DNA of 64,000 bases, from the NCBI GenBank assembly GCA_928212115.1, contig CAKMRJ010002223.1, positions 309,630,707 through 309,694,706 on the forward strand. Reading direction: 5' to 3'. Both the position numbers and the translations under genes were made by a program. A model generated the notes under the pieces. That model saw only the letters and a program-made list of their open reading frames with translations. It was not told the DNA's origin and ran no database searches. The stretch comes from Lactuca virosa (taxonomy: Eukaryota; Streptophyta; Magnoliopsida; Asterales; Asteraceae). Position 1 is the stretch's first letter, and every line of letters begins with the position of its first letter. Below are positions 22,741 to 33,627 of the stretch, in pieces.

Positions 22741-23630
22741 TGATACATTTATTAGTGATAGTACACTAATAGATTTGGATGAACCTAATAATTACAGGGA
22801 AGCCATGGCAGGCCCTGAGTCTGCTAAATGGAAGGAGGCTATGGACAGCGAGATTCAGTCCATGTATGACAATCAAGTTTGGAACTTGGTTGACAATGTA
22901 CCAGGTCGTAAGACAGTTGGGTGCAAATGGATCTTCAAGAAGAAGGGAGACATGGATGGGAAGGTACATACTTACAAAGCGCGACTGGTTGCGAAGGGCT
23001 TTACTCAAACTCCGGGAGTTGACTATGATGAGACCTTTCACCAGTAGCTAAGATTAAGTCTATTAGAGTATTGTTAGCCATAGCTGCATTTCATGATTAT
23101 GAAATATGGCAAATGGATGTCAAAACCGCTTTCCTTAATGGAAAGTTGGCTGAGGATGTTACATGGCTCAACCAGAGGGTTTTGTCGATACAAGATACCC
23201 TAATAGAGTGTGTAAGCTTGACAAATCCATTTATGGATTGAAACAAGCATCTCGCAGATGGAATCTTTGCTTTGATGAGAAAGTCAAAGAGTTTGGCTTT
23301 TCTAGGAGTGAGGATGAGTCTTGTGTGTATGTCAGGGCTAGTGGGAGCATAGTTAGCTTCTTGGTGTTGTATGTGGATGACATACTTCTCATAGGAAACG
23401 ACGTCCCAACCTTGCAGGAGGTTAAGTCCTGGCTTGGGAAGTGTTTCGCTATGAAGGACCTTGGGGAAGCTGCCTATATCCTAGGGATAAGGATATTGAG
23501 AGATAGGAGTAAGAGACTAATTGGACTTAGTCAAAGTACTTACTTGGATAAGGTGCTGAAGAGGTTCAGCCGCAAGATCCAAGAAAGGGGAATTACCCAT
23601 CCAGGGTAATGCCAAGCTGAGTAAGACCCA
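22741..23630 (+). pseudogene. pol: Copia C reverse transcriptase
   Basis: RT copies the element RNA into DNA. It opens at WKEAMDSEIQSM, runs through CKWIFKKK and KARLVAKGF, then stops at 23047 because of a one-base loss near 23040. A short middle part (QMDVKTAFLNGKL, about 23110-23150) lies in a second frame, and a second one-base loss follows near 23160. From 23163 the frame carries KSIYGLKQASRRW and the active site LYVDDIL (YVDD at about 23370). A further shift near 23550-23600 leads to RNase H. The breaks look like single-base losses, some in short T runs, so they may be young mutations or assembly error. Confidence 0.9.
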
Positions 23631-24360
23631 GAGTCCGAGTACAGTGGCTGAGATAGCTGAGATGAGTCATATACCATATGCTTCCGCTGTGGGCTCGATC
23701 ATGTATGCTATGACTTGTACTCGCCCTGATGTGGCCTTTGCTTTGAGGATGGTCAGTAGATATCAAGGGAACCCTGGCAAGGCACACTGGACAGCGGTAA
23801 AGCACATTCTCAAGTATCTGCGGAGGACTAAGGATTGGTTCCTTACCCTCGGAGGCAGTGATGACTTGAGAGTGGAAGGATATAGCGATGCTAGCTTCCA
23901 GACTGATAGGGATAATTTCCGCTCTCAGTCAGGCTGGGTCTTTATCCTAAATGGAGGGGCAATTACTTGGAAAAGTTCCAAGCAGGAGACAATAGCTGAT
24001 TCTACTTGTGAATCAGAGTACATAGCAGCAAGTGAAGCAGCTAAGGAGACGATATGGCTAAAGAACTTCATCGAAGACCTTGGAGTTGTACCAGCTATAA
24101 AGGAGCCAATGGAAATTTTCTGTGACAGCGAAAGTGCGGTTGCTTTGGCTAAGGAACCGAGAGATCACGGGAGATCTAGGCACATTGACAGAAAATACCA
24201 TTTCATCAGACATCGAATAGAAGAAGGACTCCTCGTGGCTAAGAGGGTATCATCAGATGAGAACCCAGCAGATCCCCTCACGAAGGGACTGAGCAGGGTT
24301 AAGCATTTACAGCATGCGAGGCGCCTTCGGCTGAAGGATGATATTAGTTTCAATAATTAG
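23631..24360 (+). pseudogene. pol: Copia C RNase H
   Basis: C-terminal domain of the copia Pol, which removes RNA from the RNA-DNA hybrid. The 238-aa ORF (23644-24360) starts with the conserved ASAVGSIMYAMTCTRPD segment. Active-site residues are present: Asp82 in GYSDASF, the acidic ESEY motif at 123-126 and Asp161 in FCDSESA, followed by RHIDRKYHFIRH. It ends in the usual place after PADPLTKGL. The domain is intact but cut from RT by a frameshift. Confidence 0.92.
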
Positions 24361-25200
24361 ATTCCTGAAACTTGTAAAATGTAATTGACATTTGATGATA
24401 AATAAAAGTTGTTATTTATTTATGAGTAAGGTGTTACTATCTTGTGTTGATTGTTTACTATGTTTCAATTTTGCATGTTTTTACTTCCAAAATAATTATG
24501 TTATTATTCAAACCATCCATAGTCAGTCAAACTTTGGAAGTAAGTATTGATTTAATACTGTCATGAATTTGGCTTGTATGATTTGTCTAAAAGTGCTTTG
24601 GACAATGCAATGGTTGCTGCAACATTCATGAGTACTCATAAGGGCTGAGTATTGGATCCAACCGACGCTCACTTGCATCACTTCATGGAATTTATCTCGA
24701 GTGATCGGGAGACGGTAATATCATATAAATCTTCAAACCTAGAGATATGAGTTGTTGACTATGAGTTCGTTATTCATTGATTGCATGAAAACGCATTGGT
24801 AACTCGATGTCATAAAACGTACCTTTGTGAATAATTCAACAAGTAGTTAGTACAAGCATATCAGTCGAAGTTTATCTGTTCCTTCTACAAATAGAAGCGA
24901 TATCTGGGCCCCTCGATGATTTGGTTTTGACCTATGTACCGGGCCCGGTCAGAACCTAATTGATGTGTTCAATTTAGTTCTATGTTGAAACAAATCAGAG
25001 ATCAAGAAACAAATGCTGGACAATAAGTAAGACCATGTTCCATGTGTTTGTCCGGCTGATGTCATGAGAACAGAGGATTATATGATCACTTATCTTAAAT
25101 GGCGTATCATCATCATCTTAGTTCCGAGAGACTTTGAAAGAGCTACGATTGCTAGTCGGATTTTGAAGTCATATTTGCAAATATAGTTATTAGACTTATC
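24361..25200 (+). other. 3' untranslated region of Copia C
   Basis: No ORF of note. Sequence from about 24600 is homologous to 15720-15972 plus 36813-37160 of Copia A, including the ATTCATGAGTNCTC and CACTTCATGGA blocks and, late, the CCCTCGATGATTT block. This supports shared ancestry of the two elements. Confidence 0.7.
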
Positions 25201-25212
25201 CAAGTGGGAGAC
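25201..25212 (+). promoter_or_regulatory. Polypurine tract of Copia C
   Basis: CAAGTGGGAGAC directly before the 3' LTR. The same 12 bases stand before the Copia A 3' LTR. Confidence 0.85.
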
Positions 25213-25974
25213 TGTTGGATATAGTGTCTAAGTCCATAACTTTATTTGGTATGTACTTGACCCGACCCGGCATGGTCCATTTGGGTTGCATGGCATTGCA
25301 ATACTTGGATAGACTAGATGAGAGAATAAGGCACTTATGATTATCAATATATTATAAGTTCTAATATATTAATAATAGTATTATTTAAAGTATAATCTAG
25401 TATTAATTTGGTGATCAAAGTGAGACAAATTAAATATATAGGGTTGATTATGACAATCATCAATTCTTTTATGGTGGATTAATGATCCATGGTTTATGGG
25501 TTTGGTTATAACCATATCGAGCTCCATGGATAGTCCATGGGAGTTACAAACCCATGGGTCATGAGAAATCAAGAGTCATGACAATTAAGGGCATTCATAT
25601 GTAAACCCTAATTGTGAAAACACTATAAAAGGAACCCTATGGCTAGAAAAATCGTGACCTAGTTTTTCTAGTGAGGGCATAACCGATTTTCAAGTGTAAG
25701 AAGTATTCTCTCAAGTTATTCCAAGTCTTGTGGTGTTGTGTGAAGCATTTGAGGCACAACATTTGGGTGTGCTAGGCTCACAAAGTCTTGAAGGAATCCA
25801 AGAAACAACAAGGTATGTATTTCTACTAGTTTTATGTTCTATGTAATCCCCATGCCATGCTAGTTAGGAAATAACCTTGAAAAGAAATTTGCATGTATAT
25901 AGAGAAAACATAGATTCAAGGTTATTAGGGTTGCATGTACACTTAGGAAGTGTTAGAATGCTCAAAACCCATCA
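25213..25974 (+). repeat. 3' LTR of Copia C (762 bp)
   Basis: Matches 18041-18815 closely with a short internal loss near 25388; TATAAAA at 25624-25630. The short minus-strand ORF near 25381 is inside the LTR and not supported. Confidence 0.92.
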
Positions 25975-25979
25975 GACTA

Positions 25980-26479
25980 TATATTTATAATAATAGTCGC
26001 ACATGGGAAAAACTTTCATTGATACAGAAAGCAACTTTAAAGCATTCAGGTCTTGGTAGAAGACTACCTTTCTCTAGTAGGAAATATGGGATTTTCTAGG
26101 GTTTTCACACTTATACTAAATGTTTTATTAAACATTTACAAGTCTTTCATAATAGCTTTTCAAATCAATGACACCATAATACTTATGAATTCACCAGCTT
26201 TATGATGCTCTACGCTTTCAAAATAACTTGTATTCTTAGGTCACCAGTAGACAGGTAGATGACCAGGTTTTGAGAAGACGGGCACAGACAACGATCGTTT
26301 TATTTTGATTACATATTTTGGTGTTAATTATATGAAATAACACTCATGTATTAAAAACTTTACTTTTAATGTAATGGATGATGTTGTTTGCTTGTTTACT
26401 ACTTTGCACTATTATGATACTTTACATGACGTCCTCCACCCCTGAACGTTTCCGCTGTTCTTGGTTTTGGGGTGTGACA
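25980..26479 (+). repeat. 5' LTR of Gypsy B, second part
   Basis: Resumes exactly after the second GACTA and continues as in solo LTR D (28596 onward), ending GGTGTGACA before the primer site. Total LTR length without Copia C is about 2568 bp. Confidence 0.9.
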
Positions 26480-26494
26480 GATTGGTATCAGAGC
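26480..26494 (+). promoter_or_regulatory. Primer binding site of Gypsy B
   Basis: GATTGGTATCAGAGC, a tRNA-Met type site directly after the LTR. Confidence 0.9.
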
Positions 26495-26551
26495 TTTGTT
26501 TATAGTGAATTGAGTATATCAAGCCATAAAAGATATACTAACTATAAATAC

Positions 26552-29104
26552 TGTGACAACCCGAAATTTCTATTCTGTACAACCATTCACTTCAATAGAA
26601 GTCAGAACTGTTTCTGCTAACTTTCAAGCTTTTTGGAATAAGTTTGTGTGATTTAAGATTAGTACTTCAGGAGATAATAGGAGAGAGGATGCCCCAGGGT
26701 TTATTGTGCAACAATAATATTCCAAAACTCCAAGAGTTTGGAGTTTACAGCCTAAACATGGGTGTTTACAGCCGTAAACCCTAAAAGGGGGTATAAATAT
26801 GACACTTAGTCATATTTTACCACTTTTCACATTTTCAAGATCCAAAATCAAATTCTCTCTCAAGTATCATCCAACAATTCTTCAAGATCTTCAACTTGTA
26901 ATTGTTTCAAGCCCTAATAAGTTGATATCTACCTTAACCTAGTGATCTAACATGGTTCCATCTGTGAAATCATTCCAAAAGTGTAGATCTTCAAGTTTCA
27001 CCAAGAACACACACTAGTGTTCTTGGACTTTTAGCACCTTTTCAAGCTTCTACCTAGTAAGTACTCCTACCCTAGTGTATTATAAAGCTTGTTACACTTC
27101 TTAACATCAAGAAAACAACCAAGAAACACAAGATCAAGGTGTTTACGGTCCTAGATGTTCTTGGACCGTAAACCCAATTAAGGGTACCAAAGTGTGCCCT
27201 AGTCCCTTCTAAGCCTTGGAAAACTAGTCTAGACCCCTTCCTTGTTATGCTTAGGACTCAAAACAACCAAAAGACCATAAATATTTGGGTTTACGGCCGT
27301 AAACCCAAAGGGAAATGGTCTAAGGACCGTAAACTCCTAAAAAGGAGTGAAATGGTGCCCTAATATCTTCCTAAGGCTTAAACAGGAAGTAGGAATGCTT
27401 CTTGTGATCTTTAAGGCTTCAAAACACAAAATGGTCAAGAAACATGAGTTTACGACCATAAACTCATGGGTTTACGACCGTAAACTCAAGGAGTTATGGT
27501 CACAAAACCGTAAACTCCAATGGAGTTTACCCTTGAACCCCAAACTCAATAGCAAGGTCCTACCACCCTTAGATGCAATCCTTATGACTTATATCACTTA
27601 AATCAAAGTGTTTACATGTCTTTGGATGTCTTAAACTTGGTTAATTAGTTGTTTTATGACTAATTGGATACATATATGTGATTATACGTTAACTAGGATC
27701 ATTGTGTGTGTACAAGTCTTCACTTGACACTTAGGTCATCATTCAGTTCATCCACAACCACCCACTACAGGTGAGTTCATACCCCTTAATCAATCTTTTA
27801 AATGATTTAAATGCTTTCAGGGGGGGGAATACAAGTAGAAAAAGGAAGTTATAGAATCAATCACATGTGATTTATAACTGTGTTTTCAACCAACTGATTT
27901 CACATACTTCAAAATGTGATAAATACAATAGTTTTCGGCTGTTTTATACTTTGTTATCAAATGATTTACTTTTGAAATCTTTTATAAAACTGAATCAAGT
28001 CATATATTTATTGTTCAAAACCCTTAAATGTTTTACAAAACCTCTTTCAACTTATTGTTAAAAACCATATCTATACAATTATGTTTCATATACATATGTA
28101 TTGATATGAGAGCTTTCATTCTTTCTTCAGTTCCAACACTCTTGTGTAGCAAGGGTGTATAAACCTACATGGACATTCAATTTACATTCCAGTAAACTAT
28201 TATAGGTATAGTTTAGGGGATACAACTACTATTCTATTACAAGAATTACACAAGAGTCAGTTCATTCATGACTCTATACTAATACATTACATGCAATATG
28301 AAGAGATACTATTACATGGATTACTTTACATGGATTCTGTTACATAGATACTATATGATGAGATACTATTACATATTATATGTGCATATACTATTATATA
28401 TGTACGGGACTAACCATTCTACACCCAGCTGTTAGCTACAGAGGGAAAATACACATCGACGGATATCTACGGTTAAATACTATTCGGCAATTACTCTGCC
28501 GTGTTTATCCTAATACCAAAGGATAATACTTAAATGATTATATAATTTCCCTTTTTATTTTATTTTATGACACATTCACATAAACATTGAGGTAGACTAT
28601 ATATTTATAATAATAGTCATACAGGGGAAAAACTTTCATTTATACATAAATGCAACCTTCAAGCATTCGGGTCTTGGCAGAAGACTACATTTTATACTAG
28701 TAGGAAATATGGGATTTTCTAGGGTTTTCACACTTATACTAAATGTTTCATCAAATATTTACAAGTCGTTCATAACAGCTTTTCAAATCAATGGCACTAT
28801 AATACTTATAAATTCACCAGCTTTATGCTGATCTACACTTTCAAAATAACTTGTATTCTCAGGTCACCAGTAGACAGGTACGATGACCAGGTTTTGAGAA
28901 GACGGAGCACAGACAAGACTCGTCTTTTATTTTGATTACATTTTGGTGTCTTATTACTATGAAAGAACACTCATGTATTAAAACTTTACTTTTAATGCAA
29001 TGGATGATGTTGTTGCTTGTTTACTACTTTGCACTGTTATGATACTTTACATGACGTCCTCCACCCCTGAACGTTTCCGCTGTTTTTGGTTTTGGGGTGT
29101 GACA
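26552..29104 (+). mobile_element. Solo LTR D of the Gypsy B family
   Basis: A 2553-bp LTR with the same TGTGACAACCCG and GGTGTGACA ends as Gypsy B. The target duplication AATAC is perfect (26547-26551 and 29105-29109). It lies only 57 bases after the Gypsy B primer site, separating it from the rest of the leader. Contents: TATAAATA at 26792-26799, a perfect 26-bp palindrome at 27284-27309, the 33-base hairpin at 27141-27173 and a G8 tract at 27820-27827. Small ORFs inside are chance. Confidence 0.93.
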
Positions 29105-29109
29105 AATAC

Positions 29110-29724
29110 AATGGGATTAAAATACTCTGACCAAGAGTATATACTTTTAAATAGTAAAATATTTAATTAAGTATACATGCCTGCATTCATACTAAAATCA
29201 GTGTCACAACGACAAAAACAAAAGTATTACGATTGTTGAATATCACAGGTAAGCTCGGGGATGTATGGTCAGTCCTGGGAGTGGCATAGCCTGATCAACT
29301 ATGCTGGTCCGAGGAATGATTAGCATATGCCCAAGAATGGTTGTGATATGGCAACAAGTCTAAAAACTTACCAACATTACCACAATGAAATACCATAGGG
29401 GTATTTGGTGTTACTATAATTACTTATTTGAGAACTAAAAGGTCTTTATCAGTAGGTCAATAGTTGCTGAGTGGATACACTAAGATTATATGTATCTAGG
29501 ACGTCATAGACTTAGAATCTGTGAATCTTTGCTTTACTTCTTGTCCTTGTTTGGTTGTAGGCTTAGAGTTAGGGTCACTTATTCGAAGGTCTATCCTGTC
29601 CTGAGTACATATAACTGGTATGCACTAAACAAGTATTGAAGTAACTGATAAAGATCATCTTATAATTATCTTAGTTAGTACGTCTTTTAATTTCTTCTTA
29701 TATCCCTTTTCTCGCGTAGATATC
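29110..29724 (+). other. Leader of Gypsy B
   Basis: Matches the reverse complement of 47354-48000 in element E. A donor-like CACAG|GTAAG (GT at 29249) and a pyrimidine-rich acceptor-like CTCGCGTAG (AG at 29718-29719) frame a possible intron ending five bases before the next ATG. In E the donor reads CACAAGTAGA, so the signal is only partly kept. Confidence 0.45.
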
Positions 29725-30380
29725 ATGGCTAGATTCCATCCCTACGGTGACCCGTACTACCCTAACCACGGCAATGCTGGATGGCTCGGAGAAGAGCCAA
29801 AGAATGATCACCCAATTCCTTTGGATGATCATGAAGCGGAAGGATTTTCTGATATTTCTGACTCAGAACCAGAAGTCAACAATCTACCCCCAGCTGCTCA
29901 TGACCCAAACCCTCGCCCAGCATTCAAGGACCCACACCCCTGTGGGCCACAAACTTGAATATATGGAGTCAGGAACAGGGTTAACCCATCCCCTACAATG
30001 AAGACAGAAGCTTCTACAACCTCACTGAGGGAGGTTCAGCTGACAGGGTCCTACCCATCATGGTTCGTAGGATTTCCCGGAACACCGAACAGGGTCGAGC
30101 CGCTATCGACCGAGTCATGGAGATTGACGCCAACTCTGGCGTTAACACAGTCCGCATTCGCCAACTAGAGTCTGCTCATGAAAGGACTCTAGTCCACAAT
30201 GCAGCTCTGCAGAGAGAACTTGCTGGAACCCAAGCTGAAGTCAGTGAACTTCGAGCTCAGCAATTACGATCTGACAGGCGTGTGAGGGACATAGAACGCC
30301 TTCTGCCGGAATCAAGAACAACTCTAGTAGTTCTCGTCGCCGATAGAATCTCATCGACTTCTCTTTTGGATATAACCTAG
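29725..30380 (+). pseudogene. Extra ORF upstream of gag in Gypsy B, coiled coil
   Basis: A protein of unknown role, not part of the usual gag-pol set. The first part (ATG 29725, 77 aa) is acidic and proline-rich, with DDHEAEGFSDISDSEPE in its middle. It stops at 29958. After a frame change, an ORF from 30060 (106 aa) holds a clear coiled coil, with heptad-spaced hydrophobics from IRQLESAHERT to RDIERLL at about residues 33-80. Element E has the same two parts in the same order on the other strand (47353-46720), so it was one gene of the family, now broken in both. It lies about 330 bases before gag. I do not recognise it. Confidence 0.6.
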
Positions 30381-30714
30381 TTATGTAAAACTCTGGTCTA
30401 ATTTCCTATCTTTGTAAATCTTAGACCTGTTAGGTCTTGATTAGGTCGTAGTCCTGTCAAAATTTTCCATCTTGGTTGATGTAAGGCCTCCTGCTAGGCC
30501 ATTTTTCCCGAACTTGTTACATCTGTAATTCCAGTAATATTGACAGGTACCTGATCTCATGGAAATTAATATCCAAATGCTATCATCTCTTAGTTCTAGA
30601 TCTTCATTCAATCGTGCTGTTGGACTATGAAGAGTTAGTCCATGAGTCATTTTCATCAACTTTCCTATTGAATTCTTATCAATATCTTCATCTTTCTAAA
30701 CTTATAGTTAAAAG
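30381..30714 (+). other. Spacer between extra ORF and gag, Gypsy B
   Basis: About 330 bases without a supported frame; it matches 46353-46719 of element E in reverse. The conserved spacer suggests either a separate mRNA or re-initiation for gag. No splice signals stand out. Confidence 0.45.
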
Positions 30715-31820
30715 ATGCATCCTCGCAGAAATCCGAGGCGTAACAATAATAACGAAACACCGATACCACCACCACCTCCTCAGTTCGACGCTGCTATGTT
30801 CCAAGCAGCTGTCACGGCGGTCGTAGCGGCTGCCATGTCACACATCAATACTCCTGTCCCTAGTGGATTGGGAACATGTGCACCTCCTTCCAACCATGGC
30901 GAGAGTCATGGGCATCCCCGGGAATGCACCTACAAGGATTTTACGAATGCCAAACCCAGAAATTTCAATGGAGCTGGAGGGGTTATGATCATAAGGCAGT
31001 GGATCGAGAAGACAGAAGCGGTCTTTGAAATCTGCGCCTGCCCAGAGAACAATAAGGTCAAGTTTGCTACTTGTACCTTTTCTGACAGGGCTTTAACTTG
31101 GTGGAATGGCCACGTTAAGTCACTGACTCTAATAGTGGCAAATTCGATAAGTTGGGAAAACTTGAAAGCCATGCTGATGAGAGAGTACTGTCCACGAGGG
31201 GAAATTCAAAAACTCGAACAGGGGAACTCTGGGGTCTTTAAATGGTTGGTTCTGACATATCAACTTATACTAATAGATTCTGTGATCTGGCAATTCTTTG
31301 CCCTGATATGGTTGCTCTTGAGAGCAAGAAAATAGAGAGATATATTTCGGGACTGTCGCCCCAGATCCAGTCAAGTGTGTTAGCATCCAGGCATGTTACT
31401 TTTGACAGCGCCAAAGAGCTGGCACAATCTCTTATAGATCACGAAAACCACCAGAACCCAACGATTTCTACACCTGAGCAACAAAAAGGAAACAACAACA
31501 ACAACAAGAAAAAGGGGTGGAACAAGAGGAAAAGCGGGGCTTCGCAAGAATCCTCAAAGAGACAACAACTAGTTACAATCAATGCTGCCACAGTAACTCC
31601 TATTGTCCCTGCTAATCCCTTACCAGCGAAGCCTTATGCCGGTAATCTTCCGAGGTGCACATACGTAGGTTGTACTCTAACTTTAGATGGCCATAGTTTC
31701 AAGATAGACCTCATGCCGGTCCCAATTAAAAGTTTCGACATCATTATCGGCATGGATTGGTTGAGTCTTCATCGCGCCGACATCTTGTGCTTTGAAAAAG
31801 CAGTTCATGTTAAACTTTTC
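30715..31820 (+). pseudogene. gag: Gypsy B gag, fused by deletion to the protease end
   Basis: Starts MHPRRNPRRNNN with a proline run (PIPPPPPQFD) at about residues 16-25, then the Ty3/gypsy Gag domain with CTYKDFTNAKP, WIEKTEAVFEI and ALTWWNGH. A two-base gain near 31215-31235 shifts the frame, and the protein resumes as YTNRFCDLAILCP to SLIDHENHQ. A Lys/Asn-rich stretch follows, then CTYVGCTLTLDGHSF at about 31655, which joins the region before the zinc knuckle straight to the end of the protease. Element E still has the knuckle (CYGCGEVGHYKRNC on the minus strand near 45350-45400) and a protease between these points. Gypsy B has therefore lost nucleocapsid and protease active site. Confidence 0.85.
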
Positions 31821-32890
31821 TAACAGCGAAACTCTAGTTATCTACGGTGACAAACCTAGTACGAACCTTCGCATCATTTCTTGTATCCAAGCTCAGAAGT
31901 TCTTGCGAAAGGAATATCATGCATTCCTCGCACACATCGTCGATACGAGTCAAGAAGTGAAAGATATTCAGAACATCCCAGAAGTACGCGAATTTCTCGA
32001 CATCTTTCCAGAAGAACTTCCCAGGATTACCACCACAACGCCAAGTCGAGTTCAGAATCGACTTAGTGCCAGGAGCTACTCCAGTAGCTAAATCTCCATA
32101 TCGTCTAGCACCAGCGGAGATGCAGGAACTTTCCAGTCAGCTTAACTAACTTCTCCAGAAGGGATTCATTAGGCCAAGCTTCTCACCATGGGGAGCACCG
32201 GTCTTGTTCGTCAAGAAGAAAGACAGATTGTTTCGTATGTGCATCGACTACAAGGAACTCAACAAGCTTACCATTAAAAATCGTTATCCCTTACCCCGCA
32301 TTAACGATTTATTTGATAACCTTCAAGGAGCCAACTACTTCTCGAAGATAGATCTACGATCCGGGTACCACCAACTACGAGTGTTAGAGGAGGATGTTCC
32401 CAAGACAGCCTTCCGAACTCGTTATGGGCACTACGAATTCGTAGTGATGCCATTCGGATTAACTAACGCGCCCGCAATATTCATGGATTTAATGAATAGG
32501 GTGTGTCGGCCTTACTTGGATCAGTTCGTTATCGTCTTCATCGATGACATACTCATCTACTCTCGTAGTAAGGAGGAACATAGTCAACATCTTCGTCAAG
32601 TCTTAGAAACATTAAGATCGGAGAAACTCTATGCGAAGTTCTCGAAGTGAGAATTTTGGATTCGAAGAGTCGAATTCCTCCGGCCACGTAGTTACTGAAG
32701 AGGGAATTCACGTGGACCCTTCCAAAATCAAGGCCATTGAGAACTGGTCAGCACCGAAGACACCTACAAAAATTCGTCAATTTCTAGGTCTCGCTGGCTA
32801 CTATCGCAGGTTCATTCAGAACTTTTCCCGCATAGCGAAACCTCTTACAACACTGACCCAGAAGGGTGTGGCCTTTGACTGGGAATAGAA
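31821..32890 (+). pseudogene. pol: Gypsy B reverse transcriptase
   Basis: Chromovirus-type RT in at least three frames. The N-terminal part reads SPWGAPVLFVKKKDRLFRMCIDYKELN, then NRYPLPRI, KIDLRSGYHQLRV and MPFGLTNAPAIF. The active site is VFIDDILIYS (FIDD at about 32540). The ORF 32204-32650 stops at a frameshift after LYAKFSK. The connection domain follows at 32690-32888 with FLGLAGYYRRFIQNFS and ends at a TAG (32886-32888) within the DWE segment. It would copy element RNA; it is now inactive. Confidence 0.9.
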
Positions 32891-33627
32891 GCAGGAGAGA
32901 GTGTTCGAAACGCTCAAACGAGCCTTGTGCACCGCACTAAGACTTCGTTGTCTATTGCGATGCGTCAAATCAAGGACTCGGATGTGTTCTGATGCAGCGA
33001 GGTAAGGTCATCGCCTATGCCTCAAGACAGCTGAAAACACACGAGGTCAACTACACCACACATGATCTTGAGCTAGGAGCAGTCGTGTTTGCTATGAAGA
33101 TCTGGAGACACTACCTGTACGGTACAAAAAGCATGATCTTTACAGACCACAAAAGCCTACAACATATATTCGACCAGAAGGAGCTCAACATGAGACAACG
33201 ACGGTGGGTCGAGCTACTCAGTGATTACGAATGCGAAATTCGTTATCATTCGGGTAAAGCCAACGTAGTAGCTGATGCCCTAAGCCGGAAAGAATATTCT
33301 GGTCGTAGAGTCAAATCTTTGACTCTAACTATCCATTCACACTTGTCCACGCAAATTAAGGAGGCTCAGCTCGACGCTTTGAAACCTGAAAATGTGGCGA
33401 GCAAATCCCTAAGAGGGATGGATAAGAACTTGGAAGTCAAGGGTGGCGGAACCTTATACCTCATAGATCGGATCTGGACACCGAAACGCAGTGGCTTCAG
33501 AGACTTGGTCATGAACGAGGCACACAACACTCGTTATTCCGTCCACCCAAGTCCAGATAAGATGTATCTGGATCTTAAAAAGCTATACTGGTGGCATAAC
33601 ATGAAGCAGATATTGCTACCTTCGTAA
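32891..33627 (+). pseudogene. pol: Gypsy B RNase H and integrase zinc-binding domain
   Basis: The RNase H part carries YCDASNQGLG at about 32955-32980 and MQRGKVIAYASRQLK from 32992, then FTDHKSLQHIF and YHSGKANVVADALSRK. Compared with E, about a dozen codons are missing just before YCDAS (around 32935). The ORF 32992-33627 runs on into the integrase N-terminus, where EAHNTRYSVHP supplies the two zinc-binding His; the Cys pair follows past a frameshift near 33610 (CLTCAK). Confidence 0.88.

Larger units (their letters stand above)
18041..25974 (+). mobile_element. Copia C: Ty1/copia element with nearly complete gag-pol
   Basis: LTRs of 775 bp (18041-18815) and 762 bp (25213-25974) share termini TGTTGGATATAG and AACCCATCA. 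The target duplication GACTA is perfect (18036-18040 and 25975-25979). The order gag, protease, integrase, RT, RNase H is that of Ty1/copia. Five frame breaks interrupt an otherwise well-kept polyprotein. A Tork/Angela-like lineage is my guess from the domain style. Among the youngest insertions of the nest. Confidence 0.94.
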
